A DNA stretch of 64,000 bases. Source: Clostridia bacterium (GTDB lineage: Bacteria > Bacillota > Clostridia > Lachnospirales > Lachnospiraceae). Below the pieces are notes generated by a model, which did not search any database, was not told the origin of the DNA, and saw nothing but the letters and a program-made list of their open reading frames with translations. Location of the stretch: the NCBI GenBank assembly GCA_910576325.1, contig CAJTIM010000022.1, positions 16,108-80,107 on the forward strand, written 5' to 3'. The number at the start of each line of letters is the position of its first letter. Position 1 is the stretch's first letter. Of this stretch, positions 52,184 through 63,811 are shown one piece after another. A program made the position numbers and the translations under genes.

Positions 52184-52552
52184 ATGGAACCTACAAAATT
52201 ACCGCACCGGCATGGAGATGGGCAGCAAACGGAGCTGATACAGAAACAATTAAATCATGTGGATTATTTTCAAACGGTAGCCGAAGTTTTCAAGCAGCTT
52301 GGGGATACCACCAGAATCCGCATTTTCTGGCTTCTCTGCCATTGTGAAGAATGTGTCCTCAGCATTTCTGCTATGTTGGATATGTCAAGCCCTGCTGTAT
52401 CCCACCACCTCCGGCCATTGAAGAACAGCGGCCTGATTGTCTGCCGCCGTGAGGGAAAAGAAGTTTACTACCGTGCCGCAGATACGGAACAGGGACGCCT
52501 GCTGCACCAGATGATTGAGCAGGTTATGGAAATCACCTGCCCCAAATTGTGA
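52184..52552 (+). CDS. ArsR/SmtB-family metal-responsive repressor
   Basis: This 122-residue winged-helix repressor has the core LGDTTRIRIFWLLCHCEECV, then SISAMLDMSSPAVSHHLRPL. The Cys pair in CHCEEC sits where the alpha-3N/alpha-3 metal site of CadC-like proteins lies, and an N-terminal HRHGDG adds His ligands. The ATG at 52184 has AAAGGA nine bases upstream. It probably senses the same metals and represses the HMA-ATPase genes. Confidence 0.9.
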   Translation: MEPTKLPHRHGDGQQTELIQKQLNHVDYFQTVAEVFKQLGDTTRIRIFWLLCHCEECVLSISAMLDMSSPAVSHHLRPLKNSGLIVCRREGKEVYYRAADTEQGRLLHQMIEQVMEITCPKL

Positions 52553-52562
52553 GGTCTGTCCT

Positions 52563-53471
52563 ATGAATGAAGAATTGCTGAAAATACGAAAAGATGTGGA
52601 ACGGCTTCACCCATCAAATGCAAACGAAATCATTCCGCTTTATCCTGGTATAGAATTATGTTATCTGATCTTATCATCCGAGCCGCTTTCCGTGCAGCAT
52701 GAAGCCCTGCCGCATATCATTCAGATTAACTATTGTAAAGCCGGCCAGATGGTATGGGAAATGAAAAACGGGAACCGTATTTATCTGAATCCGGGTGATT
52801 TTTCCCTGCATACCATGAAAGCCTGTACGGATTCCGTGATTCGTTTTCCAAATGGTATCTATCAGGGGCTTACTGTCTGCATTGATTTACAGGAAGCCGC
52901 CGGCAATCCTCCTGAACCATTAAAGAACAGCAGTATTTTTGAAACGATATTGCCGGAAAAATTCTGTCAGAATGACAGTCCCATTTTTCTTGCGGGGAAT
53001 GAGCAGACGGAACCTATTTTTTCCGCATTTTATAACCAGCCGGAAGAATGGAAGCTGTTCTATCAGAAAATAAAGACCCTGGAATTGCTTCTTTATCTTG
53101 GTAAAGCAAAACTCACGCCTAAGCAGCGATTATCCGAATATCAATCCGAACAGATAAACATTGTCCGGAAAATCCATGAACAGCTGACACAGCATATAGG
53201 GCAGCGAATCACAATAGAGGAACTTTCCAGACAATATTTAATCAATCCAACTACTTTAAAAGCCTCCTTTAAAGCCATTTATGGAACTTCCATCGCCGCC
53301 CACATCAAAGAGCACCGCATGGAAGAGGCTGCCGGAATGCTGAGGGAATCAGGAATGAGCATAGCCGAAATCGCAAAGGCTGTCGGTTATGACAGCCAGA
53401 GCAAATTCACCTCAGCGTTTAAGGCATTTTTTCAATGTCTCCCAACTGAATACCGAAAACGGCATCTCTGA
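52563..53471 (+). CDS. AraC-family regulator
   Basis: This 302-residue protein has an N-terminal cupin-like region (PHIIQINYCKAGQMVWEM, then GDFSLHTM) and a C-terminal AraC double helix-turn-helix (TIEELSRQYLINPTTLKASF, AEIAKAVGYDSQSKFTSAFK). The ATG at 52563 follows the ArsR stop by 10 bases with a weak TGAGG site, so it is co-transcribed. Related regulators sit near metal or siderophore genes, but its target here is unknown. Confidence 0.85.
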   Translation: MNEELLKIRKDVERLHPSNANEIIPLYPGIELCYLILSSEPLSVQHEALPHIIQINYCKAGQMVWEMKNGNRIYLNPGDFSLHTMKACTDSVIRFPNGIYQGLTVCIDLQEAAGNPPEPLKNSSIFETILPEKFCQNDSPIFLAGNEQTEPIFSAFYNQPEEWKLFYQKIKTLELLLYLGKAKLTPKQRLSEYQSEQINIVRKIHEQLTQHIGQRITIEELSRQYLINPTTLKASFKAIYGTSIAAHIKEHRMEEAAGMLRESGMSIAEIAKAVGYDSQSKFTSAFKAFFQCLPTEYRKRHL

Positions 53472-53481
53472 CCGGAATTCT

Positions 53482-54093
53482 TTATGTTTCATCAAAAATC
53501 TCCTTCAGCTTTGAGAGCAGAAGCTCTCCCACAGTCACCGCATCCTCAATGGTAAGATAATGATCTGCGCTTTTGCTTACCAGGAGCTTTCCGGACGCCG
53601 CAAACTCATCATCCGCAAACCAGACCTTCAGCCAGATGGGATAGCGGGGAAGAAAAGGAATTACAGCGCACAAATCTGCCCGTTCTTCTACAAACTGCGC
53701 TCCAAGCCCTTCGCATACCCTGCAAAGCTGCTCCTGAGTCATACCGTCCAGAAAGCCTCCAAGCTCCCTTTCCATATCATGGTCAAATTTCGTTCCCCGG
53801 ATAAGCCCATCCTTTAATGCTCCAAAGGAAACCATTTCCGGGGAGACCTCCGTTCCATCCGCCAGGTCCAAATAATGCAGAATCACAAGCTGCTGCCACT
53901 CATCAATCCACGGTTGGAATTTACACTCCGGAAAAGTAATCTGAATCCTCTGATCTAAGCTCTGCAATTCAAAAAAGGACTTGTCCTTATGAAATACCGC
54001 ACCGCTCTTCTTCGCAATCTCCTCTGGTGCATGAACGCATATGCGTTCTTTTGCAGATAACAGCATCTGCTGAAATGCCCGGTTATCCTGCAT
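53482..54093 (-). CDS. DUF3786 domain protein
   Basis: This 203-residue protein matches DUF3786 as I recall it: a hydrophilic start, ITFPECKF, VILHYLDLADGTEVSPEMVSF, and LPRYPIWLKVWFADDEFAASG near the end. DUF3786 genes often accompany CO dehydrogenase or corrinoid-activation genes in anaerobes. It overlaps the CooC-type gene by 11 bases, so the two are coupled. The biochemical role is unknown. Confidence 0.78.
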   Translation of the reverse strand: MQDNRAFQQMLLSAKERICVHAPEEIAKKSGAVFHKDKSFFELQSLDQRIQITFPECKFQPWIDEWQQLVILHYLDLADGTEVSPEMVSFGALKDGLIRGTKFDHDMERELGGFLDGMTQEQLCRVCEGLGAQFVEERADLCAVIPFLPRYPIWLKVWFADDEFAASGKLLVSKSADHYLTIEDAVTVGELLLSKLKEIFDET

Positions 54094-54865
54094 GAGCCGG
54101 CGCCTCCTTTCCCTTGCCGCATTTTTCCAGAAAATCAGTCAGACGGAGTATTGCCGGATAGCCGTTTGAAAGTTCTGTTCCCTGTAATCCCGCGGTCGCA
54201 ATACTCTTTTCTGCAGGTATCTCACATAGAATCTCCACACGTTCACATACATTCTTCTTCATCCATTCCCGATTTTCCCCATCCACTTTGTTGAACACCA
54301 GATAAACAGGTTTCCCGATGCTTGTGCCCAGTTCAAAAACTTTCCCTGTCAATGCCAGAGATTCATAGGAAGGCTCTACCACCATAAGGATCAAATCCAC
54401 ACCGTTATCAATTCCCCGGCCAAAATGTTCAATCCCGGCCTCCATATCGATCAGTGCATATTCTCCCTCAGAAAGCACTAAATGTTCTATGAACTGTGTG
54501 AGTACATTTCCCATCGTACAGGCGCACCCCTCATTGGCTGTATGGATCTTCCCGCTGGACATCAGCCTTACACCGTCCTTTTCAGAATAATATCTTTCCG
54601 GTATGTCCTGAATCTCCCATGTTTCATTAAAAAACCGGTGCGTAAAATTGGACAGCATCATATCCTGCATCGCTTTTTGTTTCCCGCCAAAATAAGCGGT
54701 AAAATCCAAAGGCAGGTCCACTCCCAGCTGCCTGCTCAATCCATAATTGGATTCATCTGAATCAATGACAAGAACCTTTCTGCCTCTCCCTGCTAATTCT
54801 TTTGCCAGCAAAGTTGTAACTGTACTTTTCCCACTTCCGCCTTTTCCTGTTACTGCTATTTTCAT
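54083..54865 (-). CDS. cooC: CooC-type nickel-insertion ATPase
   Basis: This 260-residue MinD/ParA-like ATPase has a deviant Walker A GKGGSGKSTVTTLLAKEL and DSDESNYG after it. A CACTMGN motif lies in the middle, the CxC where CooC dimers bind metal. It probably matures a CO-dehydrogenase-type Ni-Fe centre using ATP. No catalytic gene is near. It lies between the zinc-ribbon-like gene and the DUF3786 gene, with AAAAGGAG before the ATG. Confidence 0.85.
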   Translation of the reverse strand: MKIAVTGKGGSGKSTVTTLLAKELAGRGRKVLVIDSDESNYGLSRQLGVDLPLDFTAYFGGKQKAMQDMMLSNFTHRFFNETWEIQDIPERYYSEKDGVRLMSSGKIHTANEGCACTMGNVLTQFIEHLVLSEGEYALIDMEAGIEHFGRGIDNGVDLILMVVEPSYESLALTGKVFELGTSIGKPVYLVFNKVDGENREWMKKNVCERVEILCEIPAEKSIATAGLQGTELSNGYPAILRLTDFLEKCGKGKEAPAHAG

Positions 54866-54877
54866 TTCAAACTCCTT

Positions 54878-55072
54878 TTATTCTTCCAAAAGCTGTCCCA
54901 GATTCACGCCCTCCGGTATAACATATCCGCATGCGGTGCAGGTGCTTTCTCCTACCGTTACGCCATCCTTTAAGAACACTTCCAGTCCGTCTTCTTCCAT
55001 ACATTCCGGGCAGTCGATTTCCTGAATCGTTTTTTTATTTCTTTCGTCCTGACAGTCTGCAAACACACTCAT
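54878..55072 (-). CDS. Small zinc-ribbon-like protein
   Basis: This 64-residue protein has two CxxC pairs, CPEC (21-24) and CTAC (45-48), in a layout suited to one zinc or iron site. The ATG at 55072 has AAAAGGAG upstream and follows a stop codon at 55089. The longer open frame back to 55408 is a shifted reading of the upstream gene. It sits inside the CooC-type cluster, so a metal-maturation role is plausible. Confidence 0.7.
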   Translation of the reverse strand: MSVFADCQDERNKKTIQEIDCPECMEEDGLEVFLKDGVTVGESTCTACGYVIPEGVNLGQLLEE

Positions 55073-55088
55073 TTTAATTACTCCTTTT

Positions 55089-55408
55089 CTACTCTTCTTC
55101 CAGTTGTCTGCGCAGATAGACGCCTGCAACACGGGAAAAATTACGGATATCTCTGATATAGGCGAAATCCTTTCCAAATATTCTCTTCTCTGCAGCGGTA
55201 TCTTCATAGTTCCCGGCAAAAGAAGTGCTGCCGCTGACATTTCCAGAATGTCTTTTCCATAAAAAAGCATATCCGGAATATAGACCCGTTCCTGCACTTC
55301 CTCTGCCGTTTCGTATTTCTCTCTGAATTCCACTACGTCATGAATCAGACTGTCATCCATTTTCTGCTGCTCCAGATAGGAAAGCAGCAAACTTTTATCC
55401 TCTCTCAT
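55089..55408 (-). pseudogene. MoxR-type ATPase 5' fragment fused out of frame to an unknown 3' end
   Basis: The first 60 residues (FREKYETAEEVQERVYIPDM, then FYGKDILEMSAAALL) look like the N-terminus of MoxR-family AAA ATPases, just before their Walker A. The expected GPKATGKN-type loop is absent. The protein-like sequence instead continues in another frame (EKRIFGKDFAYIRDIRNFSR) to a stop at 55089. This fits a deletion that joined the start of one gene to the end of itself or a neighbour. The family call is from memory. Confidence 0.5.
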
Positions 55409-56179
55409 CTACAATCCCATCCCTTCCAGAATCTTGTATAAAGCCTTTTTGACCGGTGTCTCTTTCGGCAGTTCTACAAGCGGTTTTCCATCGCAGTCAT
55501 AACGGTAGACCATTTCATCCTGAGGAATCACTCCCAGCAGCGTCAGCCCCTGCTTCTCAATCTCTTCCTTTGTGCCCTCATCCAGCCTGCCCTCTGGAGC
55601 ACGGTTGATGATTGCTCCTGTTTTTTCCGGCTTCATCCCCAGTTCTTTCATCAATTCTGCAATCCTTCCCGCTGCCTGTACGCCTCTTCTGGAGCAGTCG
55701 CTGACCAGAACCGCTGTCTTCATGGAAGGGAGCAGGCCTCTGCTGACATGCTCCATGCCTGCCTCATTGTCCACCACCACGTAAGGGTAATGGCTCTGGA
55801 GCTTCTGAATCTGTGTCTGCACCAGGCCGTTGACAAAGCAGTAGCATCCCTGTCCCTGGGTGCGCCCCATAACCATAAAGTCAAAATCATCTTCTTCGAC
55901 AATGGCGTCTGCCATCCGAATCTCCAACCATGCCTGTTTTGTCATTCCGGACGGAATCTGATAGCGGTCATCCATTCCCGCCCGCTCAATTTCTTCCCGC
56001 AGCTCTCCAAGAGTAGTGCCGACTTCCACGCCAAGCACTTCATTCAGATTGGAATTGGCGTCCGCATCCACGGCCAACACCGGCTTTTTCCCATGCTCAC
56101 ACAGATACTGAATCATCAGTCCGCACAAACTCGTCTTACCCACGCCGCCTTTTCCGGCCACTGCAATAATATGTCCCAT
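55409..56179 (-). CDS. cooC: CooC-type ATPase, second copy
   Basis: This 256-residue MinD-like ATPase has Walker A GKGGVGKTSLCGLMIQYL, VDADANSNLNEVLG after it and a GQGCYCFVNG motif, the CxC of CooC/AcsF proteins. It is a different subfamily from the copy at 54083. The ATG at 56179 has GGAGGTAAC upstream; the frame is open to 56266. It is first in the maturation-like cluster and divergent from a TetR gene that may control it. Confidence 0.87.
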   Translation of the reverse strand: MGHIIAVAGKGGVGKTSLCGLMIQYLCEHGKKPVLAVDADANSNLNEVLGVEVGTTLGELREEIERAGMDDRYQIPSGMTKQAWLEIRMADAIVEEDDFDFMVMGRTQGQGCYCFVNGLVQTQIQKLQSHYPYVVVDNEAGMEHVSRGLLPSMKTAVLVSDCSRRGVQAAGRIAELMKELGMKPEKTGAIINRAPEGRLDEGTKEEIEKQGLTLLGVIPQDEMVYRYDCDGKPLVELPKETPVKKALYKILEGMGL

Positions 56180-56210
56180 ATTGTTACCTCCAATTTTTTT
56201 GAACAACGTG

Positions 56211-56239
56211 TTGATTATTTTTATACGATACAGTATAAT
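56211..56239 (+). promoter_or_regulatory. Promoter of the TetR gene at 56331
   Basis: TTGATT (56211-56216) and TATAAT (56234-56239) are 17 bases apart. A CAAC-GTTG imperfect symmetry (56204-56213) overlaps the -35 and could be an operator shared with the divergent cooC-type gene. Confidence 0.6.
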
Positions 56240-56330
56240 GACTCTTATCAAAAAGGCAAGAAACAATATGGAAAATCTGTATGGTTACTGAACAAAATCG
56301 AAAAATTGTTGAGTGGCAGAGGGGAAGATC

Positions 56331-56915
56331 ATGGCTGAAAAAACCAAAAAAGAAGACCGACGTATTCGATATACGAAGCAGGTCATAAAAGATACTTTAT
56401 TAAAACTGCTGGAAAAAAATCAATTTGCAAAAATTACGGTTACCGAACTGTGCCGCAGGGCTGAGATCAATCGAGGTACTTTTTATCTGCATTATTATGA
56501 TATGAATGATGTTCTGGACGATATACTGGATGACATGCTCTCTGACACTTCCAGCGTCATGGAGCATGTCTTATCTCAGAAATGCGATTCTCCAAACTGT
56601 TCTTATCCGTTCTGTGATAAAATTCACAGCAATAACATGTTCCGTTATCTGCTCCTGGATGATACCATCTTTTCAAAAATTATTGACAAAATGGCGGATC
56701 ATAAGGAACACTATATTACCTGGCTCATGTCTCACAGCATCCTTACATTTGAAGAGGCGGAAGCCGTCTTCTACTTTCAGATGAATGGCTGCCTGGCAAT
56801 CAATAAACTTATGTCCCGCAATCACTGCAGCGACTGGAAAAAAATACAGAAAACGATTGACGCTTTTATCAAAGCAGGACTAGAGAGCTTTCTGATTCAT
56901 GATCAGAGAAAATAA
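56331..56915 (+). CDS. TetR-family regulator
   Basis: This 194-residue protein has an N-terminal helix-turn-helix (LLKLLEKNQFAKITVTELCR, INRGTFYLHYYDMNDVLDD). The C-terminal domain is of the TetR_C type seen in DhaS-like regulators, with a Cys-rich stretch (CDSPNCSYPFC). The ATG at 56331 has GAGGGG upstream. It is divergent from the cooC-type cluster and may sense a redox or metal signal through the cysteines, which is inference. Confidence 0.86.
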   Translation: MAEKTKKEDRRIRYTKQVIKDTLLKLLEKNQFAKITVTELCRRAEINRGTFYLHYYDMNDVLDDILDDMLSDTSSVMEHVLSQKCDSPNCSYPFCDKIHSNNMFRYLLLDDTIFSKIIDKMADHKEHYITWLMSHSILTFEEAEAVFYFQMNGCLAINKLMSRNHCSDWKKIQKTIDAFIKAGLESFLIHDQRK

Positions 56916-57194
56916 AAGCCTTTTTCAGCGAACCGCATTTAAAGCTTCTCCGCCCACTGTAACCCCTCATTCTCCTTCAGAAGCCATGCCATGCATCTTC
57001 GTCCAACTCAGACTCCATCTCTCCCGACATCTCCCCCGGATTTCCCCATTTTGCCATGCCAGCACCGCATTGATTAGCTTTTTCAAAAGCAGAGGCTAAA
57101 GCTAAGCCGGATGAATATAAATTTCTGGTTCAGTCCGGGGAGGCTGTGAATACACGTCTGAAAGTTAGGGAATATTCAGACTAAAAATATAAGC
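56916..57194. other. Gap between the TetR gene and tRNA genes
   Basis: No complete gene is seen. A plus-strand open frame of 36 codons (57074-57184) is protein-like near its end (PDEYKFLVQSGEAVNTRLKV) but has no start codon or ribosome site. It may be the 3' end of a lost gene. Confidence 0.4.
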
Positions 57195-57228
57195 AAAAAC
57201 CTCGAAAAATCATTGTTTTTCGAGGTTT
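57195..57228 (-). terminator. Terminator of the tRNA operon
   Basis: Thirteen-base perfect arms (57197-57209, 57216-57228) with a 6-base loop lie six bases after tRNA-Cys on the minus strand, and the stem ends in T residues. Confidence 0.85.
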
Positions 57229-57233
57229 CCGAG

Positions 57234-57304
57234 AGGCGACAACCAGATTTGAACTGGTGATCAGGGTGTTGCAGACCCACGCCTTACCACTTGGCTATGT
57301 CGCC
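57234..57304 (-). tRNA. tRNA-Cys (anticodon GCA)
   Basis: The 71-base cloverleaf has a seven-pair acceptor stem GGCGACA/TGTCGCC and discriminator T. The D-loop is AGCCAAGTGGTAAGGC, the anticodon loop is CTGCAAC and the T-loop is GGTTCAAATC-like (AGTTCAAATCT). CCA is not encoded. It is the second gene after tRNA-Glu in a two-tRNA operon. Confidence 0.96.
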
Positions 57305-57355
57305 ATACACTTATTATATTCTAACAAAATCTTTTTGATACGTCAATATCAAAAA

Positions 57356-57427
57356 TGACTCCTACGGGAATCGAACCCGTGTTACCGCCGTGAAAGGGCG
57401 ATGTCTTAACCGCTTGACCAAGGAGCC
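57356..57427 (-). tRNA. tRNA-Glu (anticodon TTC)
   Basis: The 72-base cloverleaf has acceptor stem GGCTCCT/AGGAGTC with one G-T pair and discriminator A. The anticodon loop is CTTTCAC and the T-loop is GGGTTCGATTCCC. CCA is not encoded. It precedes tRNA-Cys by 51 bases on the minus strand. Confidence 0.96.
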
Positions 57428-57513
57428 TTGTTCCTTCCGGCCCTTGGGCCTTACGCTGGACGGAGTATCAGAAAATACTTTTTACTTCCAACGTCATTCC
57501 AACGACAAGTGAT

Positions 57514-57542
57514 ATACTATCACATTTTTCTGCTTTTTGCAA
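57514..57542 (-). promoter_or_regulatory. Promoter of the tRNA-Glu/tRNA-Cys operon
   Basis: On the minus strand, TTGCAA (57542-57537) and TAGTAT (57519-57514) are 17 bases apart with a TGA extension. The tRNA-Glu 5' end is about 87 bases downstream. Confidence 0.6.
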
Positions 57543-57677
57543 GCACTTTTTTAGCTTTTTCCTAAGTAATCAAGGCAGGCATCTCAGAGAATCTTGAAAG
57601 CCAGATTCCCTTACAATGTCTGCCTTGAAAATTCATGTTTACAATATAAGAGTTAACAAGCTACTTTTCTAATATTG

Positions 57678-61099
<3,422 letters not shown>

Positions 61100-61100
61100 T

Positions 61101-61406
61101 TATTTTTCATTTTCTCCCTCCGGAATTATATAGTCATAAAAATCAGTCGCCACCCCAAACACATCAGAAAATGGTATCTGGAGCAAAACCGAAATATCAA
61201 GCCGCCGAAGTAAAAGAAAATAGAATCAGTACAATGTATACAATAATAGAAGAACTTCCCAAGGATATACCTGTTATTTTTGATAAGGCATAAAAAAGCT
61301 GGTAAATGCCGCTACGCCCAAGTCACTTCTTGTATTCAAAATTATTCCAATAGCCGGCAGGTTTATCCCTGTCAAAAATAGCAGAAACCGCCTTATTGTT
61401 TTTTGC
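61101..61406 (-). pseudogene. Remnant of a YczE/YitT-like membrane protein gene
   Basis: An ATG at 61406 with GGAG upstream starts QKTIRRFLLFLTGINLPAIG, and LNTRSDLGVAAFTSF follows. The frame then breaks. The next family-like piece (SKITGISLGSSSIIVYIVL) is in a second frame, and a third piece (RRLDISVLLQIPFSDVFGVA, ending TDFYDYIIPEGENEK) is in a further frame before TAA at 61101. About half of the usual 210-220 residues are missing. The family call is by memory of conserved segments. Confidence 0.6.
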
Positions 61407-61461
61407 ATTTACGCATCTCCTCTGATACAGCACTTAATGCCATCCTTGATTTTCAGAATAT

Positions 61462-61529
61462 CATTTCGGAATAAAAACCATATGGTACTGGCATTTCCAT
61501 CTAGTATGTGATAAACTTTTACTGCCCAT
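61462..61529 (-). mobile_element. tnpA: IS200/IS605-type transposase remnant
   Basis: An ATG at 61529 with AGGAGG upstream starts 22 codons, GSKSLSHTRWKCQYHMVFIP, which is the conserved N-terminus of IS200 TnpA. A stop follows and the rest, including HUH and Tyr residues, is absent. Upstream, nine-base arms (61537-61545, 61591-61599, GCCTCCTAT) pair and would cover the ribosome site, as in the 5' leader of IS200 elements. Confidence 0.72.
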
Positions 61530-61698
61530 TTGGACCGCCTCCTATTCTTTGAGATTGGTTCGCAACACCTTTCCCATTGTAATTTGTAACATAGGAGGCT
61601 TTTATAATATCCGTTTCACTACTGCTTATTCTATTCTCCCAGCATATCTGAAGAATTAGGTCTTTCATTAACCGCCGGACGGTATGAAAATCTTCTTT

Positions 61699-63033
61699 TT
61701 ATGCGTAGTGATACTTTTCCCTGTTCTGACGAAGAAAAACCAATGCTACAATCATAGTAATTAGTTCTGCCATCGGTACTGCAAGCCATACCCCCGTTAC
61801 GCCCAAAACATTTGGCAATGTAAGCAACAGCACTGTAATCAGTCCGAAAGTCCGCAGGAACGACAAAATTGCTGACAGCTTCCCGTTTGATAATGCTGTA
61901 AATGTGGCAGAGGTAAAAATATTCAGCCCGCAAAACAAAAAGCTAAAGGGAAAAATCAAAAATCCGTTTCGTGCAATTTCATAAACAGGCGTTCCCTTTT
62001 CTGCAAAAATACCAACCAATGGCGAACCAAAAATAAAAGCTACTGCAAAAACAGTGACCGAAACAAAGACAATGAACCGCATACAAATAGAAAATACATT
62101 CTTTAGCTGTTTGACCTCCTGCTTCCCATAGTTATAGCTGATAACAGGGGCTACTCCCATAGAAAAGCCTATGTAAAGGGCACTCAATAAAAACTGTGTA
62201 TAGATAATGATTGTGATTGCCGCAACCCCGTTTTCTCCAAGCAGTTTCATCATAATGCAGTTAAAAAGGAATGTTGTAACCGCTGTTGCCGCCTGGCTTA
62301 CCATTTCCGAAAAACCATTGGAACAGCTTTCAGCCAATACGGAAAAATCCATGACTGGCTTCCTAAAATGCAGACTGCCTCTCTTTGCGGAAAAGAACCA
62401 CAATCCAATCACCGCCGGTATCATATAGCCAATGCCCGTACCAAATGCCGCCCCCTTAATGCCCATGTGAAGCGGCACCATAAAAATATAGTCCAGTAAA
62501 ATATTAGCGATTCCCGCGCTTATGCCAAGCACCATACCCATTCCGGGGCGTCCTGCCGTTACGATAAGATTTTGAAAAAGCACTTGCAGGATACTTGCGG
62601 GCGTGAATAAAAGCAGGATAAAAAGGTATTCTTTACAATACGGAAATAGAATACTGCCCGCCCCAAGCCCCCGGACAATTCTGTCAATAAAAACCGTCCC
62701 CAAGACTGCAATCAATACACCAAACAAAATACCTGCTGAGATAATCAGCGTAAAATCCTGTTCCGCTCTTTTTTGTTCTCCTGCTCCCATTTTGCGGGCT
62801 ACAATCGCACTTCCTCCTGTTGCAAGCATGGTTCCAAGACCGACAATCAGATTGATAACAGGGCAGACAATATTCAATGCCGAAAGCGCATTTGTATCTA
62901 CAAATCGTGCTACGAAAATTGTGTCAACGACTGTATACAGCCCCATGAATATCATCATCAAAATTGTCGGAAATGCAAATTTCAGCAACGATTTTATTGT
63001 AAAGTTCTGTGATAGTGGATTTAGGTCATTCAT
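61699..63033 (-). CDS. MATE-family multidrug efflux transporter
   Basis: This 444-residue protein has twelve membrane helices arranged as two MatE domains (first starting FAFPTILMMIFMGLYTVVDT, second near residue 215). It would export drugs or metabolites using an ion gradient. The ATG at 63033 has GGAGGG upstream and overlaps the end of the AraC-GNAT gene by eight bases, so they form one operon. The frame is open further to 63096, which is not needed. Confidence 0.9.
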   Translation of the reverse strand: MNDLNPLSQNFTIKSLLKFAFPTILMMIFMGLYTVVDTIFVARFVDTNALSALNIVCPVINLIVGLGTMLATGGSAIVARKMGAGEQKRAEQDFTLIISAGILFGVLIAVLGTVFIDRIVRGLGAGSILFPYCKEYLFILLLFTPASILQVLFQNLIVTAGRPGMGMVLGISAGIANILLDYIFMVPLHMGIKGAAFGTGIGYMIPAVIGLWFFSAKRGSLHFRKPVMDFSVLAESCSNGFSEMVSQAATAVTTFLFNCIMMKLLGENGVAAITIIIYTQFLLSALYIGFSMGVAPVISYNYGKQEVKQLKNVFSICMRFIVFVSVTVFAVAFIFGSPLVGIFAEKGTPVYEIARNGFLIFPFSFLFCGLNIFTSATFTALSNGKLSAILSFLRTFGLITVLLLTLPNVLGVTGVWLAVPMAELITMIVALVFLRQNREKYHYA

Positions 63034-63811
63034 TGTCTTCGCCCTCCGATTTTTCTCTGTGAAGTATAAACCGCTGCGTCGGATATCCAAATTCAATTAA
63101 CAGTTCCGCTTCGGCAAAGCCAAGACTTCCCCATACCTCCCGATAGCCTGTGTCTGCCTTGTCGCCCTCCCGAAAAGTCGTCACGCTAATCTGGGCGGAA
63201 CGTGCAAGTTCATACAATGCCTTTTCACAAAATGCTTTCGCTATCCCTCTTTTCCGATACTGTGGGTGTACCCCAAAGAAATCAATGCTCCCCGTCACCT
63301 CGTTAAACGCCATAATCCCGATTGCCGTATCAGCGTCTTTCAAAATCAATGCACGCTTATTTTTGATATACTCCTGCAACTGTGCAAGATATTGTTTTTC
63401 GTCCAAGCGCGGAAAACCGTCAATGACAAGGTGAACCAGTTCTATCCATTTGGGTATATCTTTCTGTGTTGCAAAGACGATTTTATCCTGCCATTCTTTT
63501 TCTTCTAAATTTGTAGGATTTTCATTCAAGACATATCTTAGCTGCAATGGATAAAATTCTTCTTCCTCCCTGTACCTGTTAGGAGATTTTTTATACATGG
63601 CTTTGAAAATATCCGTAAAAGACTGCTGGCTCTCATATCCGGCAGAAAGCGCAATTTCAAGAATTGGTCGGTCGGAAAGAACAAGCAGTTTTGCGGCTTC
63701 GGTCAACTGGCGGCGTTGTACATAATCGTGAATTGTCAACCCAACCGTATCTGTGAACATTCGGTGCAAATAATATTTTGAATAATGTACAGCCCCCGCA
63801 ACTGTTTCCAA
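63026..63811 (-). CDS. AraC helix-turn-helix fused to a GNAT acetyltransferase, start codon unclear
   Basis: Residues from about 1-95 form an AraC-type DNA-binding domain (HYSKYYLHRMFTDTVGLTIH, ILEIALSAGYESQQSFTDIF). Residues 130-250 form a GNAT domain (FGVHPQYRKRGIAKAFCEKA). The first possible start in the track of common codons is TTG at 63811. The family usually has about 17 more residues, and these are present in frame upstream (KPEYSIDYIESHLHEKLDL). No ATG, GTG or TTG occurs in frame before them. The N-terminus therefore seems damaged. It probably regulated the MATE gene that overlaps it. Confidence 0.75.
   Translation of the reverse strand: METVAGAVHYSKYYLHRMFTDTVGLTIHDYVQRRQLTEAAKLLVLSDRPILEIALSAGYESQQSFTDIFKAMYKKSPNRYREEEEFYPLQLRYVLNENPTNLEEKEWQDKIVFATQKDIPKWIELVHLVIDGFPRLDEKQYLAQLQEYIKNKRALILKDADTAIGIMAFNEVTGSIDFFGVHPQYRKRGIAKAFCEKALYELARSAQISVTTFREGDKADTGYREVWGSLGFAEAELLIEFGYPTQRFILHREKSEGEDNE

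Noticed and set aside
54878..55408. A single 176-residue protein joining the MoxR-like start to the zinc-ribbon end
   Set aside because: A ribosome site and ATG at 55072, a stop in the protein-like frame at 55089, and a non-protein-like middle all indicate two units.
57074..57184. 36-codon plus-strand open end resembling a protein C-terminus
   Set aside because: It has no start, no ribosome site and no recognised family. It was kept only as a comment on the gap.
57229..57430. tRNA pair as an integration site for the accessory block
   Set aside because: No copy of a tRNA 3' end was noticed elsewhere in the window, and no integrase gene is present.
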